DNA from: CBDCME01 sp965218865
Lineage (GTDB): Bacteria > Pseudomonadota > Alphaproteobacteria > JAAXGF01
Assembly (NCBI GenBank): GCA_965218865.1
Contig: CBDCME010000065.1
Location: 1 to 64,000 of the forward strand
DNA: 64,000 bases
Reading direction: 5' to 3'
In this document: positions 26,448 through 35,560 of the stretch, piece by piece
Numbering within the stretch: the stretch's first letter is position 1
How the letters are laid out: every line of letters starts with the position of its first letter
Made by a program: the position numbers and the translations under genes
Notes under the pieces: model-generated
Seen by the model: only the letters and a program-made list of their open reading frames with translations
Told to the model about the DNA's origin: nothing
The model's database searches: none

Positions 26448-27065
26448 ATAAAGCTTTTCCTCCGGCGGAACGAAACGACGGACCGCGTCGATCCAGTCGT
26501 GCGCCGCCTGTAGTCGGGCCATGGCCGCGACTTCGACCGGGGTATGGCTGACGACCTTTACGAGCCGCTGGTGCGACCAGACGTCACTTTCCAGCGGAGC
26601 GATGTTCAGATCGCCAACCATGACGAATTTATTTTGCGGGGCCTTGCGGGCGGCGAACCAGTTCGTCATTTCGGACAGGAAGCGGAGCTTGTGGGCAAAT
26701 TTCGGATTGATCTCGGGGTCGGGTTCGTCGCCACCCGCGGGCACGTAGAAATTGTTGATTTCGATATCGCCCGGCAAGGCTGCGAAAACATGGCGACCGT
26801 CGCGCCGGGCGCACCACTCGAGCATCCCGCTGTCGGTGAACGGCAACCGGGAGAGAATCGCCACCCCGCCTTGACCCTTGTTGCCGTTGAGGACGGCGTG
26901 GGGAAAACCGAGATCGGCCAGGGCGTCGAGGGGAAAATCGGGGTTCGAGACCTTGGTCTCCTGAAGACACAGGATATCGGGAGCCGTTTCCTCCACGAGC
27001 GCGGCGATACCGTCCAAGCGCTTGCGCACGGAGTTGACGTTCCAACTGATGATGCGGACGTTCAT
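26448..27065 (-). pseudogene. xthA: Exodeoxyribonuclease III, N-terminal part cut by IS5
   Basis: AP endonuclease/3'-5' exonuclease of base excision repair. Present here: MNVRIISWNVNSVRKRL, the metal-binding Glu in LCLQETKV, the GGVAILSR strand, NNFYVPAGGDEPD, and the catalytic GDLNIAPLESDVW. The reading frame continues PPEEKLY into the IS end, picks up SRP and stops. The product would lack the last 60 residues with the essential Asp and His (24696-24879), so it is probably inactive unless another AP endonuclease is encoded elsewhere. Confidence 0.93.
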
Positions 27066-27127
27066 CGGCCTGCCATCAGCGCCGGCTCAAGGGAGAAACC
27101 GGATCACGACCGATTTCGTCCTACCGC

Positions 27128-27236
27128 CTAGTGCACCGGCGCATTCACTTCGTTCACGCCCCCGTGCACCAGGCCTTTGTCGATGCATCAACTTTCCAAA
27201 CTTCGGCTGTCGCCTCCGTTTGGGTCGATGCACTAG
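27128..27236. mobile_element. MITE-like element, copy 1
   Basis: A 109-bp non-coding block bounded by CTAG and near-inverted ends (CTAGTGCACCGGCG and the complement of CGATGCACTAG). Copy 2 at 54186-54294 is inverted, has the same length and differs at only a few positions. It lies between xthA and the 3' end of cysH and carries no gene. Confidence 0.75.
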
Positions 27237-27252
27237 CGGACTTGGAAACAGC

Positions 27253-28008
27253 CTATGCTTCTCTCGCGACGCGCGGATCGGTTGGCGACGATTCAAAGTC
27301 CGGGGGACGTGCCCAACTGGCCCGATGGATACCACATTCGGTCTTTTCGTTACCGTGCCAACGCCCCGAGCGGACCGCCTCCCCCGGCGCGATCGCCCGC
27401 GTGCAGGGCCAACAGCCGATCGAGGCGTAGCCTCGAGAAATCAAGGGATGGCGCGGCAGCGCGCGTGATTCGATGGTCTCCTCGATGAGCTCGCGCGACC
27501 AGGGCGCCAAGGGGTTGATCTTGATTTTCCCGTCCACGGCCTCGATCGTTTCAAGATTGGCGCGGGCATTCCCGTGGTAGCCCTTGCGCCCCGTGACCCA
27601 GGCCTCGAAACCGTTGAGCGCGCGCTCGAGCGGCAGCACCCGGCGAAGGTGGCAGCAAGCATCCGTATCGCGTTGCCACAAGGTCCCATCCCGATCCCGT
27701 AACGCCAAGGTATCGGGGCGGACGTCACGCACGTTCTTCAGTCCCAGCCGCGCCACGACTTCCTTCCGATAGGCCAGCGTCTCATCGAAAAGTTTTTCGG
27801 TATCGAGAAATATGACCGGCACGCCCGGATCGACCTGGGCGACGAGGTCGAGCATCACCACCGATTCGGCGCCGAACGAGGAGGCGACGGCAATCCGCCC
27901 CGCGAATTCGTCACGAATCATGGCCCGAAGAAGGGAGACCCCGTCCACCTCGCCATAGGCGTGGCGCAGCTTGCGGGCGCGCGCCTCCGCGGCGGCGAGG
28001 GCGTTCAC
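27253..28008 (-). CDS. cysH: Adenylylsulfate (APS) reductase, CysH family
   Basis: Reduces APS (or PAPS) to sulfite with thioredoxin in assimilatory sulfur metabolism. The 251 residues carry the PP-loop-like SSFGAESVVMLDLV, DTEKLFDET and, diagnostic of the [4Fe-4S] APS-type enzyme, paired cysteines DACCHLRR and GCWPCTRAI. The redox-active C-terminal motif is ECGIH. The start is a GTG at 28008 whose last bases overlap the TGA of the upstream siroheme gene (GTGA); the longer frame to 28128 only overlaps it. A C-terminal tail of about 20 residues (RASWARPPDFES) follows. Third gene of a coupled operon. Confidence 0.93.
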   Translation of the reverse strand: MNALAAAEARARKLRHAYGEVDGVSLLRAMIRDEFAGRIAVASSFGAESVVMLDLVAQVDPGVPVIFLDTEKLFDETLAYRKEVVARLGLKNVRDVRPDTLALRDRDGTLWQRDTDACCHLRRVLPLERALNGFEAWVTGRKGYHGNARANLETIEAVDGKIKINPLAPWSRELIEETIESRALPRHPLISRGYASIGCWPCTRAIAPGEAVRSGRWHGNEKTECGIHRASWARPPDFESSPTDPRVAREA

Positions 28009-28565
28009 CGCAGCCACCCCCGGCGCTCGATATAGCTGTCGCTCAGCCTTCCGACCATCGCCGGATCGGCACCGGAAGCCCGCCATTCCGTACGCCGGGT
28101 GGCGATCTCGGCCAATCTGTCGGCCCATTCCGGGCCGAAGCGTGCCTCGATGAAACGGCGAATCCGGCGGGCCAGTCCGGGGCTGCGACCAGCCGTCGAG
28201 ACCGTGATCAAGAGATCGCCACGGCGGCTCACCGAGGGGATATGAAAATCACACCAGTCGGGCCGATCCTCGACGTTGACCAGGACCCCGATCGATCGCG
28301 CCGCGACGGCGAGTCGCGACGAGGATGCCTCATCGAGGCCGGCAACCAACAGAACCCGGACCTCGGCTAGATCGCTGGGACCCGGGTGACCTGGGACCAG
28401 CCTACCCCCGGCGGCCCGCGCCAGTTCGGCGTCGGGTTGTGGACAATAAACCCTCACCGAGGAAGCCGACGCCGCGTCCAGAGCCGCCAATCGGCGCCCC
28501 GCGGCAGCGGCCGAACCGACCAGCGCCACCGGCAGGCGCGAAAGATCGAGGACGATGGGATACAT
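28005..28565 (-). CDS. cysG: Siroheme synthase N-terminal domain (precorrin-2 dehydrogenase/ferrochelatase)
   Basis: Makes siroheme from precorrin-2: NAD-dependent dehydrogenation and iron insertion. It lacks the C-terminal methyltransferase half of full CysG and has 186 residues, as in Met8-type proteins. Seen: YPIVLDLSRLPVALVGSAAA (NAD-binding Rossmann start, with an unusual GSAAAAG loop in place of GGG), LVAGLDE, the conserved VNVEDRPDWCDFHIPS and RGDLLITVSTAGRSPGLARR. The ATG shares a base with the stop of the sulfite reductase gene (TGATG), so it supplies the cofactor of the enzyme encoded just upstream. Confidence 0.92.
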   Translation of the reverse strand: MYPIVLDLSRLPVALVGSAAAAGRRLAALDAASASSVRVYCPQPDAELARAAGGRLVPGHPGPSDLAEVRVLLVAGLDEASSSRLAVAARSIGVLVNVEDRPDWCDFHIPSVSRRGDLLITVSTAGRSPGLARRIRRFIEARFGPEWADRLAEIATRRTEWRASGADPAMVGRLSDSYIERRGWLR

Positions 28566-30691
28566 CAGGCGGGGTTCCCCCCGGCCCCGATAACGTCGAG
28601 CACCGAGGTATCGAAATCAGCGAGGCGCGCGGCCTCGACGGCGACCGATTCATCCGGCCGAGTCGCGACCTCGGCCGCGGTCTCGAGCCACAGGGCCAAG
28701 GCCTCGCGATAGGCCCGCAAATCGCCGCCGCCCCGGGCCCGTGATTCGGCCCGAAGCCAGCCCTCGAGCGCCGTCTGGACCTCGTCCGACTCCCCGTAAT
28801 GACGGCCGATCCCGGCCACCACCGCAGCCGCGTCCGCGCCCTCCCACGGAGTTCCGTCGGCACGCAGCAAGAGGCGCCGCGCCGCTTGCACGAAGCCGAC
28901 GTTTCCGGCCCGCAGGGCCTGGTCGCGCAGGTTGGCGAAAATCGCCCGATCGAGGTCGATCAGGCCATCGTCCGCGAGATCGGCCAACAGGCTGTCGAGG
29001 GCGTAAGCCGCGGCGCACTCCGCCTTGGTGACGCTAGGCGGGCTGAATCTCTCGCTCTCGCCCCAATCGACGTACATCGCCTCGTCCCGCGGTTCGATTT
29101 TGCTCTCCAGCGGCTTCAAAATGGCGGCCATTCCCGCCCGCCCGAGCCTAAGGCCCCAATCACGGATGCTTTCGTCCGCTTGCCGCGTTTCCGAGTAACC
29201 GTCCATCAGCAGCTTCAACGCCTCCTTGGCGAGGCGCGCCGGCACGACCGGACCGGCAATTCCGATGTGTCCCACCTGACGCGGGTCGCCGCCGATGTAA
29301 ATCTGATATTGCGGCGCATGGCTGCCCTCGATCTTCTTGCCCATGCCGCGAAAGCCGAAATCGGCGACATGGTGCAGGCCACAGCCGTTCTGACAGCCGG
29401 ATATCCGCACCTGTAGGTTCGGCCGGGCCGCGTATCCGCGAACCTGGTCGAGAATCTCGCGGCCGAACACCTGGGAGTTGGTGATCCCGATCCGGCACGT
29501 CGTGGTTCCCGGACAGGCGACGACGTCGGGAACGTCCCCGACTTCGCGTTGGACCGGCAACCCCAGCTCCTCGACGGCCCCGACGACCTCGGCGGCGGCC
29601 TCCGGCGCGATCCCGAGCAGGGCGATGTTCTGTTCGCGGGTCGTGCGCATACCCTGGGGGGTGTGGCGCTCGGCGATGTCGGCCAGGGCGTCGAGCTGAT
29701 CCGAGGACAAAAGGCCGAGCGGCAAATTGATCACCACGCTCGTCCGGCCATCGTGCTGAGCCACGATCCCACCGGGAGAGTCGGGTTCCGGCGCCGCCGT
29801 CGCCTGGCGCCAGTCGAGCGCCTGCCACGGCCGCTGCGGCATGGCTTTGACGCGCGCGAACTCCTCCTCGAACAGAGCCCGGAACTTGTCCTCGCCGAAA
29901 CGCTTGACCAGGAACTTGATGCGGGCGGCGTTACGGTTCTTGCGGTTGGAATAGCGTTGGTGGAGGCGAATCAGGGCTTCGAGCACAATCGGGAGATCGA
30001 ATTCGGTGACGAAATCCGCGATTTCGACGGCGCTGCGCGGAATACCGCCCGTGCCGCCCGCCGCGAAGACACGGAAACCCGGTTCACCGTCCTTGCGCCG
30101 CGCGACCAAACCCAGGTCGTGAATCGACGAGGCACCGCAATCGGTCCCGCATCCGGACACCGATACCTTGAATTTGCGCGGCATGTGCTGGACCAGGGGA
30201 TGCCGCAACCAGGTTCGCGCCAGGCGGTCGGCGACCTGACCGGCATCGACGTGCTCGCGCGGACAAACCCCCGCCAGGGCGCACGAGGTCATATTGCGCA
30301 AGGTGTTGCCGCAAGCCTCGCGGGTGGTGACCCCGTTGCCGTAGAGAAACGCCAGCAGATCGGGCGTCCGCTCCAGGGAAACGTAGTACATCTGGAAATC
30401 CTGGCGGGTCGTGACGTGGACATCGCCGTCGCCGAAATCGCGGTTGGCCTGGGCGATGACCCGCGCCGCAGCAACCGAAAGCAACCCCCCCGGGAGCTTG
30501 ATGCGTATCATCTGGACGCCGGGCTGGCGCTGGCCGTAGACGCCGTACCGCAAGCGGAAGGCGGTCCAACGTTCGTTGTCCCATTCCCCCGACTTGAAGC
30601 ACTCGTAGGCCTCCCGATAGGAATCCTGATCGGACTGTCGCGACAAGGGTTCGGGTGCAAGTGCCGCAGGAACGGCGTTGACGTAATTCAT
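28565..30691 (-). CDS. cysI: Ferredoxin-type sulfite (nitrite/sulfite) reductase with C-terminal extension
   Basis: Siroheme and [4Fe-4S] enzyme reducing sulfite to sulfide. The first 560 residues are the usual fold: parachute-like N-terminus (GVYGQRQPGVQMIRIKLPGG, VHVTTRQDFQMYYV), substrate-binding TSCALAGVCPREH and SVSGCGTDCGASSIHDLG, and cluster ligands CPGTTTCRIGITNS and ISGCQNGCGLH. It ends with about 140 extra residues (ECAAAYALDSLLADLADDGL, REALALWLETAAEV), mostly helical and not part of the standard reductase. The start at 30691 (MNYVNAVPAALAPEP) is preferred to 30718. First gene of the cysI-cysG-cysH operon, all three joined by one-base or four-base overlaps. Confidence 0.92.
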   Translation of the reverse strand: MNYVNAVPAALAPEPLSRQSDQDSYREAYECFKSGEWDNERWTAFRLRYGVYGQRQPGVQMIRIKLPGGLLSVAAARVIAQANRDFGDGDVHVTTRQDFQMYYVSLERTPDLLAFLYGNGVTTREACGNTLRNMTSCALAGVCPREHVDAGQVADRLARTWLRHPLVQHMPRKFKVSVSGCGTDCGASSIHDLGLVARRKDGEPGFRVFAAGGTGGIPRSAVEIADFVTEFDLPIVLEALIRLHQRYSNRKNRNAARIKFLVKRFGEDKFRALFEEEFARVKAMPQRPWQALDWRQATAAPEPDSPGGIVAQHDGRTSVVINLPLGLLSSDQLDALADIAERHTPQGMRTTREQNIALLGIAPEAAAEVVGAVEELGLPVQREVGDVPDVVACPGTTTCRIGITNSQVFGREILDQVRGYAARPNLQVRISGCQNGCGLHHVADFGFRGMGKKIEGSHAPQYQIYIGGDPRQVGHIGIAGPVVPARLAKEALKLLMDGYSETRQADESIRDWGLRLGRAGMAAILKPLESKIEPRDEAMYVDWGESERFSPPSVTKAECAAAYALDSLLADLADDGLIDLDRAIFANLRDQALRAGNVGFVQAARRLLLRADGTPWEGADAAAVVAGIGRHYGESDEVQTALEGWLRAESRARGGGDLRAYREALALWLETAAEVATRPDESVAVEAARLADFDTSVLDVIGAGGNPA

Positions 30692-30718
30692 GGCAACGAT
30701 CCCCAGTGACGGGCCCAC

Positions 30719-31049
30719 GGAGATCGTTCCCCGTGCCGCTTTAGCGTTTGATGACGCGGCGCAAGCTGCCCCTTCAAATTGCCGCGTGTCCGTTCACGGA
30801 TCGGACAAGACCGACATAACAAAACCCCAAAAACAAAATCCGCCACAGCTAAGCTGGGCGGATGTCTCCTTCGCTTTAGCCGCATTTCTTAAGCGCCCGC
30901 AATCTGAGGTTCAAATCGGCGCTGAGCGGGATTCAAACACCGAACCCCCAGCAAGTCAAGGAATTTATCCACGGAAACGCGGCCTCACGGTCATGTTACA
31001 GGGGTTGAGATTGATGAAGTTCGCGACCGCGGCGGGGCCCCTTTCGTGG
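30719..31049. other. Intergenic, promoter region of the sulfite reductase operon
   Basis: About 330 bases between two minus-strand genes. No supported gene or RNA. The operon promoter should lie in the 30700-30850 part. No cysteine- or sulfate-specific motif could be identified by eye. Confidence 0.5.
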
Positions 31050-32252
31050 CTATAAACTCGCCAGGGCCTGGGCCAGATCGTCCTTGAGATCCGCGACGTC
31101 CTCGAGGCCCACGGACATCCGCACCATGCCGTCGGTGATCCCCATTCCGGCGCGTTCCCCGGGCGTTAGGCGTTGATGGGTGGTCGTCGCCGGATGGGTG
31201 ATGAGGCTCTTGGTGTCACCGAGGTTGTTGGAGATTTCGATCAGCCGCAGATTTTCCAGGAAATGGAAGGCACTCTCCCCGCCACCGTCGATCTCGAAGC
31301 TCACCAGGGTCCCGGAATCTCCCATTTGAGCCGCCGCCAGGGCGTGTTGGGGATGGCTCGGAAGGCCCGGAAAAAGCACCCGGGCGACACCGTTGCGACC
31401 GTCGAGGAAGGCGGCGATTTCGTGGGCGTTGGCGCAATGACGCTCGACCCGCAACTCGAGGGTCTCCAAACCCTTGAGAAGGACCCAGGCGTTGAAGGCG
31501 CTGAGCGAGGGTCCGGTATGGCGGTAAAGCGGGGTCAGCTCGTCATTGATATAGGCGCTCGGCCCCAGGATGGCGCCGCCCAAGCAGCGCCCCTGTCCGT
31601 CGATATGCTTGGTCGCCGAATAGACCACGATATCGGCGCCGAATTCGAGCGGGCGCTGCAGGATCGGGGTGGCGAAAACGTTGTCGACGACGACCCGGGC
31701 GCCGACCGCGTGGGCGAGTTCGCAGACCGCCGCGAGGTCGATGATTTCCAGGGTCGGGTTCGAGGGCGTTTCCAGGAACACGGCCTTGGTCCCGGGACGC
31801 AGGGCCTGGCGCCACTGATCGAGGTTGGGACCATCGACGAACGTCGTCGTAACCCCGTAACGGGGCAGGATCTCGGCGATGATGAACTGGCACGAGCCGA
31901 ACAAGGCCCGGCTGGAAACGACATGATCCCCGGCCCGGACCATCGACATCAGCGAGGCGAAGACCGCCGCCATGCCACTCGCCGTCGCCCGGCATTCATC
32001 GGCCCCTTCGAGCAACGCCAGGCGGCGCTCGAACATGCTCACCGTCGGATTGCCGTAACGCGAATAGATATACCCGTCCGCCTCGCCCTTGAAGCGCATC
32101 TCCGCCGTTTGCGGGCTGTCGTAGACATATCCCGAGGCCAGGAAAATGGCCTCGCTGGTTTCGCCGAAGTGACTCCGCCGCGTTCCCCCCCGCACCAGCC
32201 GGGTCTGCCGCCGCCAGGCCTCCTCGCGCCGCTCCTCGTCCGTCTTCGCCAT
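31050..32252 (-). CDS. metZ: O-succinylhomoserine sulfhydrylase
   Basis: PLP enzyme that converts O-succinylhomoserine (or O-acetylhomoserine) plus sulfide to homocysteine in methionine synthesis. 400 residues; Cys/Met metabolism family. Seen: YSRYGNPTVSMFERRLALLE, CRATASGMAAVFASLMS, ETPSNPTLEIIDL, the D of VVVDNVFATP and the PLP lysine in VVYSATKHIDGQGR. C-terminal SLGDTKSLI-type residues appear as NNLGDTKSLITHPA. The ATG at 32252 has GGGGG upstream. It is controlled by the SAM-II riboswitch and terminator in its leader. The sulfide comes from the operon just downstream. Confidence 0.93.
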   Translation of the reverse strand: MAKTDEERREEAWRRQTRLVRGGTRRSHFGETSEAIFLASGYVYDSPQTAEMRFKGEADGYIYSRYGNPTVSMFERRLALLEGADECRATASGMAAVFASLMSMVRAGDHVVSSRALFGSCQFIIAEILPRYGVTTTFVDGPNLDQWRQALRPGTKAVFLETPSNPTLEIIDLAAVCELAHAVGARVVVDNVFATPILQRPLEFGADIVVYSATKHIDGQGRCLGGAILGPSAYINDELTPLYRHTGPSLSAFNAWVLLKGLETLELRVERHCANAHEIAAFLDGRNGVARVLFPGLPSHPQHALAAAQMGDSGTLVSFEIDGGGESAFHFLENLRLIEISNNLGDTKSLITHPATTTHQRLTPGERAGMGITDGMVRMSVGLEDVADLKDDLAQALASL

Positions 32253-32263
32253 CCTACACCCCC

Positions 32264-32297
32264 AAAAAGAACAAAGCCCCGACCATCGGTCAGGGCT
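32264..32297 (-). terminator. Intrinsic terminator in the metZ leader
   Basis: Minus strand: AGCCCTGACC-GAT-GGTCGGGGCT (ten pairs, one G-U) followed by TTGTTCTTTTT. It ends about a dozen bases before the metZ start and directly after the SAM-II aptamer, so it looks like the expression platform. Confidence 0.75.
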
Positions 32298-32308
32298 CGC
32301 GCGGCTCC

Positions 32309-32366
32309 GACCTTTTAGCGACGTTTTTTACGTGGCCCGCAAGCCGGTCGGCTCAAATCCCCACGT
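32309..32366 (-). promoter_or_regulatory. SAM-II riboswitch (metA RNA motif) upstream of metZ
   Basis: The minus strand contains the SAM-II core in order: ACGTGGGGATTTGA, CCGGCTTGCGGGCCACGT, a short A-rich linker, then GTCGCTAAAAGG. Stem P1 pairs ACGTGG (32366-32361) with CCACGT (32335-32330), and the GATTTGA and GCTAAAAG blocks are the conserved S-adenosylmethionine pseudoknot strands. This class is typical of alphaproteobacteria and of metA/metZ leaders. Binding of SAM should switch metZ off. Confidence 0.85.
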
Positions 32367-32533
32367 CTCCCGAGTCTGATAGATTGTTTTCACCAACGGG
32401 TCAAGCAAGCGCTTGCAGGCGCGCTCATCCACCGGCAAGAGCGACCAAGGTCATTTGAATTGGATTGGCGCCGCGCCGGGCGTCCAGTCTCATGTGCCAG
32501 GCATCATATGCCAGTCATCGTTTGTATCGCCCC

Positions 32534-32573
32534 GCCCTCCACCACCATCCACCCCCCGTGATGCAGTCCAAGG
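32534..32573. repeat. 40-bp dispersed repeat, copy 2
   Basis: Inverted copy of 17014-17053 (here CCCTCCACCACCATCCACCC then CCCGTGATGCAGTCCAA). It lies about 15 bases outside the left end of the IS256 element. The rest of 32367-32587 shows no gene. Confidence 0.6.
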
Positions 32574-33316
32574 CAATGTCCCGGCTGATGTTGAAAAAGT
32601 GAGGTAGGCGTCATTCGCCTGGAACCGTTAGGCTCTGGGTGTTGAATCCATCAAGGAGAACGACGCCATGACCAAGCCTACACGGAACAGCCGCCTTTCG
32701 AAACTGTTGGGGATCCCGCTTCCGCTGTTGCCGCCGGCCTTGCCGGAGGCTTTTGATGATCTGCGCATGAGCGTGGATCGCTTTTGCCTGTTGGCCGGGG
32801 TGGAGACCCTGGGCGAGATGCTGGACGAGGATAGCGAGGTGCTCTGCGGAGCGCGCCACGCCCGCACGGCCGAGCGGCAGGGCCATCGCTGGGGGACAAC
32901 CCAGAGCGAGATTGCCTATCACGGGGGCAAGGTGAAGCTGACGCGCCCGCGGGTGCGCGATCTTGCGGGCAAGGAGATGAGCTTGCCGAGCTGGGAGTTG
33001 CTCTCGGACCCGGCGCTTTTGCAGTCCTGGGCGATGAACATCATGCTGCTTACGGTTTCGACCCGCAAGTACGCGCGCGCCGTGCGCCTGCCCGGCGAGG
33101 CCAGCGGCGACTTGCCGGCACGCGCGGGCGATGCGACCTCGAAGTCCGCGGTCTCGCGGCGCTTCGTGGCCATGACGCGCAAGAAGCTGAAGGCCTTCCT
33201 GGCCAGCGACCTTTCGGATCTCGATCTCCTGGTCATCCAGATCGACGGGCTGCACGTCGGCGATCACGTGTTGCTGGCAGCTATTGGCATCGACGGCGCG
33301 GGCGAGAAGCATGTTC

Positions 33317-34478
33317 TAGTGTTCCGACTCATTTAAACGGTACCCTTCTTCACCTGATTGAGGGTGTTCCGAGCTCGATCCACTTTTTTGAGGATGTCTC
33401 GGGCGGTGGCGGTCCAGGCGAAGGGTTTGGAGTTCTCGTTGTGCTTGGCGAGATAGTCGTCGATGGCCGCCTCCAGTTCGGGGACGCTCTTGAAGACGCC
33501 CCGGCGGATGGCGTTTTGGGTGATTTCGGCGAAGAAGCGTTCGACCTGGTTCAGCCAGGAGGCCGACGTCGGCGTGAAGTGGAAATGGAAGCGGGGGTGC
33601 TTTTCCAGCCACGCCTTGACCTTGGCATGCTTGTGGGTGGCGTAGTTGTCGACGATCAAGTGGATGTCGAGCCGCTTCGGCGTCTTGCGGTCGAGCCGGC
33701 GCAGGAAACGGAGGAACTCCTGGTGCCGGTGCCGCTTCATGCATTGGCCGATGACCGTGCCGTCGAGCACGTTGAGCGCCGCGAACAGCGTCGTCGTGCC
33801 GTTGCGCTTGTAATCGTGGGTCATGGTGCCGGCGCGGCCCTTCTTTATCGGCAGGCCGGGCTGGGTGCGGTCGAGAGCCTGAACCTGGCTCTTCTCGTCG
33901 ACCGAAAGAACCAGCGCCTTGTCCGGCGGGTTCAGGTAAAGCCCGATAACGTCCTCCACCTTCTCGGCGAACCTCGGGTCGTTCGAGACCTTGAAGATGG
34001 AAATCAGATGCGGCTTCAATCCATACTCGGCCCAGATCCTCTGCACACTGGCTGATTCCGACGGCCTTGGCCATCGTGCGAACACTCCACTGGGTCGCGT
34101 TCGGCGGTGCCTCCCGCATCGTCTTCGTCAACACCAGCGATTTCACCGCGGCGCCCAAGGGGGGCTTGCCGGACCCCCGGTCCCGATCCCGCAACAGTCC
34201 GTCGACCCCTTCCTCGAGGAAGCGTTCCTGCCAGCGCCACACCGTCGGCTTGCTCTTGCCTACTTGACGCATGATCGCCATCGTCCCGAGACGATCCCCG
34301 GACAGAAGCACGATCCGCGCACGCCAGACATGCTTCTGGGGGGTATTCCGGCCCGAAACCAGCCGCTCCAGTCGGCTCCGGTCGCCAGGAGATACCCAAA
34401 TACAAGCGGTTGTTCCCATGCAGGCATAATCGCATAGTTCCAGTCCCTTGGGGATCTTTTAAATGTGACGAAACACTA
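33317..34478 (-). mobile_element. Second IS630-type element, nested in IS256
   Basis: About 1.16 kb with inverted ends AGTGTTCCGACTCATTTAAA and the complement of TTTAAATGTGACGAAACACT, and TA at each end (33317-33318, 34477-34478). It is a different lineage from the TACCAACCGCCC element. Confidence 0.88.
33333..34419 (-). pseudogene. IS630 transposase (second lineage), frameshifted
   Basis: The N-terminal half has two helix-turn-helix parts (KHVWRARIVLLSGDRLGTMA, GKSKPTVWRWQERFLEEGVD) and runs to SVRTMAKAVGISQ. A small deletion at about 34040-34056 then shifts the frame. The C-terminal half continues SVQRIWAEYGLKPHLISIFK and holds the DDE residues: ALVLSVDEKSQVQAL, HLIVDNYATHKHAKVKAWL and SWLNQVERFFAEITQ. 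The whole would be about 360 residues. Confidence 0.87.
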
Positions 34479-35176
34479 GGCCTGGCCGAAGGTGCCACGG
34501 AGAATGCCGCCACGGTGCAGGCGCTGCTCGACAACCTGACCGCCCGCGGCCTCGACCCGGAAGTGCCCCGGCTCTTCATCGTCGACGGCGCCAAGGCGCT
34601 CTCCAAGGCGATCAAGCGGACCTTCAGGCCGGTGGCCGCCCTCCAGCGCTGCCAGGTCCACAAGGGCCGCAACATCATCGAGCGCCTCGACGAAAGCCTT
34701 CATGCCGGCGTCAAGAAGGCGCTCAGGCAAGCCTGGGACCAAGACGATGCCGAGAAAGCCGAACGCCTCATGAAGAACCTGGCGCGCCGCCTGGAGACCG
34801 AGGCCCCCGGCGTTTCGGCTTCCATCCTGGAGGGCCTGGATGAGATCCTCACCGTGATCCGCTTGGGCCTGCCGCCCAAGCTCAGGCGCTCCTTGGCCTG
34901 CACCAACGCCATCGAGAATGCCTTGGGAACGGTCAGGATGGTGCAGCACAATGTCAAGCGCTGGCGCAACGCCGAGATGGCCTTGCGATGGACCGCCGCC
35001 GGCCTCCTGGAAGCCCAAAAGACCTCCGTCGCCTCAAGGCCTACCGGCAACTCCCCATCCTCAGAGCTGCCCTCGAGGATCACGTGAAAAAGGCAAAAGC
35101 GAAAAGCGCCATTGAAACCATCAAAGAGGCCGCCTGGCCTCGAAGCCCAACCATGCCTGCCTCGCCTTTTTCAACA

Positions 35177-35560
35177 GAGCATGAGACATCGCCCAGTCTT
35201 TTCGGTCAGTCATAATCGCGTACCTGAGTTTCGGTTAGCGCGAAATTGTACACGATAAATATAGGAATGTGTTAAGGCGCAGCGCAGCTATTTTTCAAGC
35301 CCGCTTCGGTGCCAGCCTAGTCGCCCTTGGCTTCCTCCGACGGCGATCCGCAAGCTAACCGCAGAATCCCTTTTTACGGCCGTGCTCACGTTCCGGACCG
35401 GTCCCCCCTGCATCTCGCCCCGACCCCGCTCCGCCACCCGTCGCGGAAATATCCGCCCAAAATCCTCCACACTCCCAGAAAACTGGGCCTTTCCCGACGT
35501 AACCACGCGTCGCGCTTTAACTCTTAACTGGCTGATGTTATATTATAACCCATGCCCTCC
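35177..35560. other. Intergenic, nothing recognised
   Basis: About 380 bases with no supported gene. Short frames in 35288-35564 are Pro/Arg-rich shadows. A T/A-rich stretch at 35520-35550 may hold the promoter of the small gene that follows. Confidence 0.45.

Larger units (their letters stand above)
32588..35176 (+). mobile_element. IS256-family insertion sequence, interrupted
   Basis: Inverted ends GTTGAAAAAG near 32590 and its complement CTTTTTCAAC near 35166-35174. Its transposase is split at 33317/34478 by an IS630-type element and has a second lesion near the 3' end. Without the insert it would be about 1.43 kb, a normal IS256 length. No target duplication was found. Confidence 0.85.
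32668..35176 (+). pseudogene. IS256 (mutator-type) transposase, split and frameshifted
   Basis: The N-terminal part (MTKPTRNSRLSKLLGIPLPL to GIDGAGEKHVL) includes the first catalytic Asp in VIQIDGLHVGDH. The C-terminal part resumes GLAEGATENAATVQALLDNL after the inserted element and carries the second Asp (FIVDGAKALSKAI), RCQVHKGRNI and the Glu (TNAIENALGTVR). The join HVL-GLAEGATEN is exact when the insert and one TA are removed. Near 35025 one A is missing (CAAAAGACC), so the true end (LRRLKAYRQLPILRAALEDH) is in another frame. Dead twice over. Confidence 0.88.
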
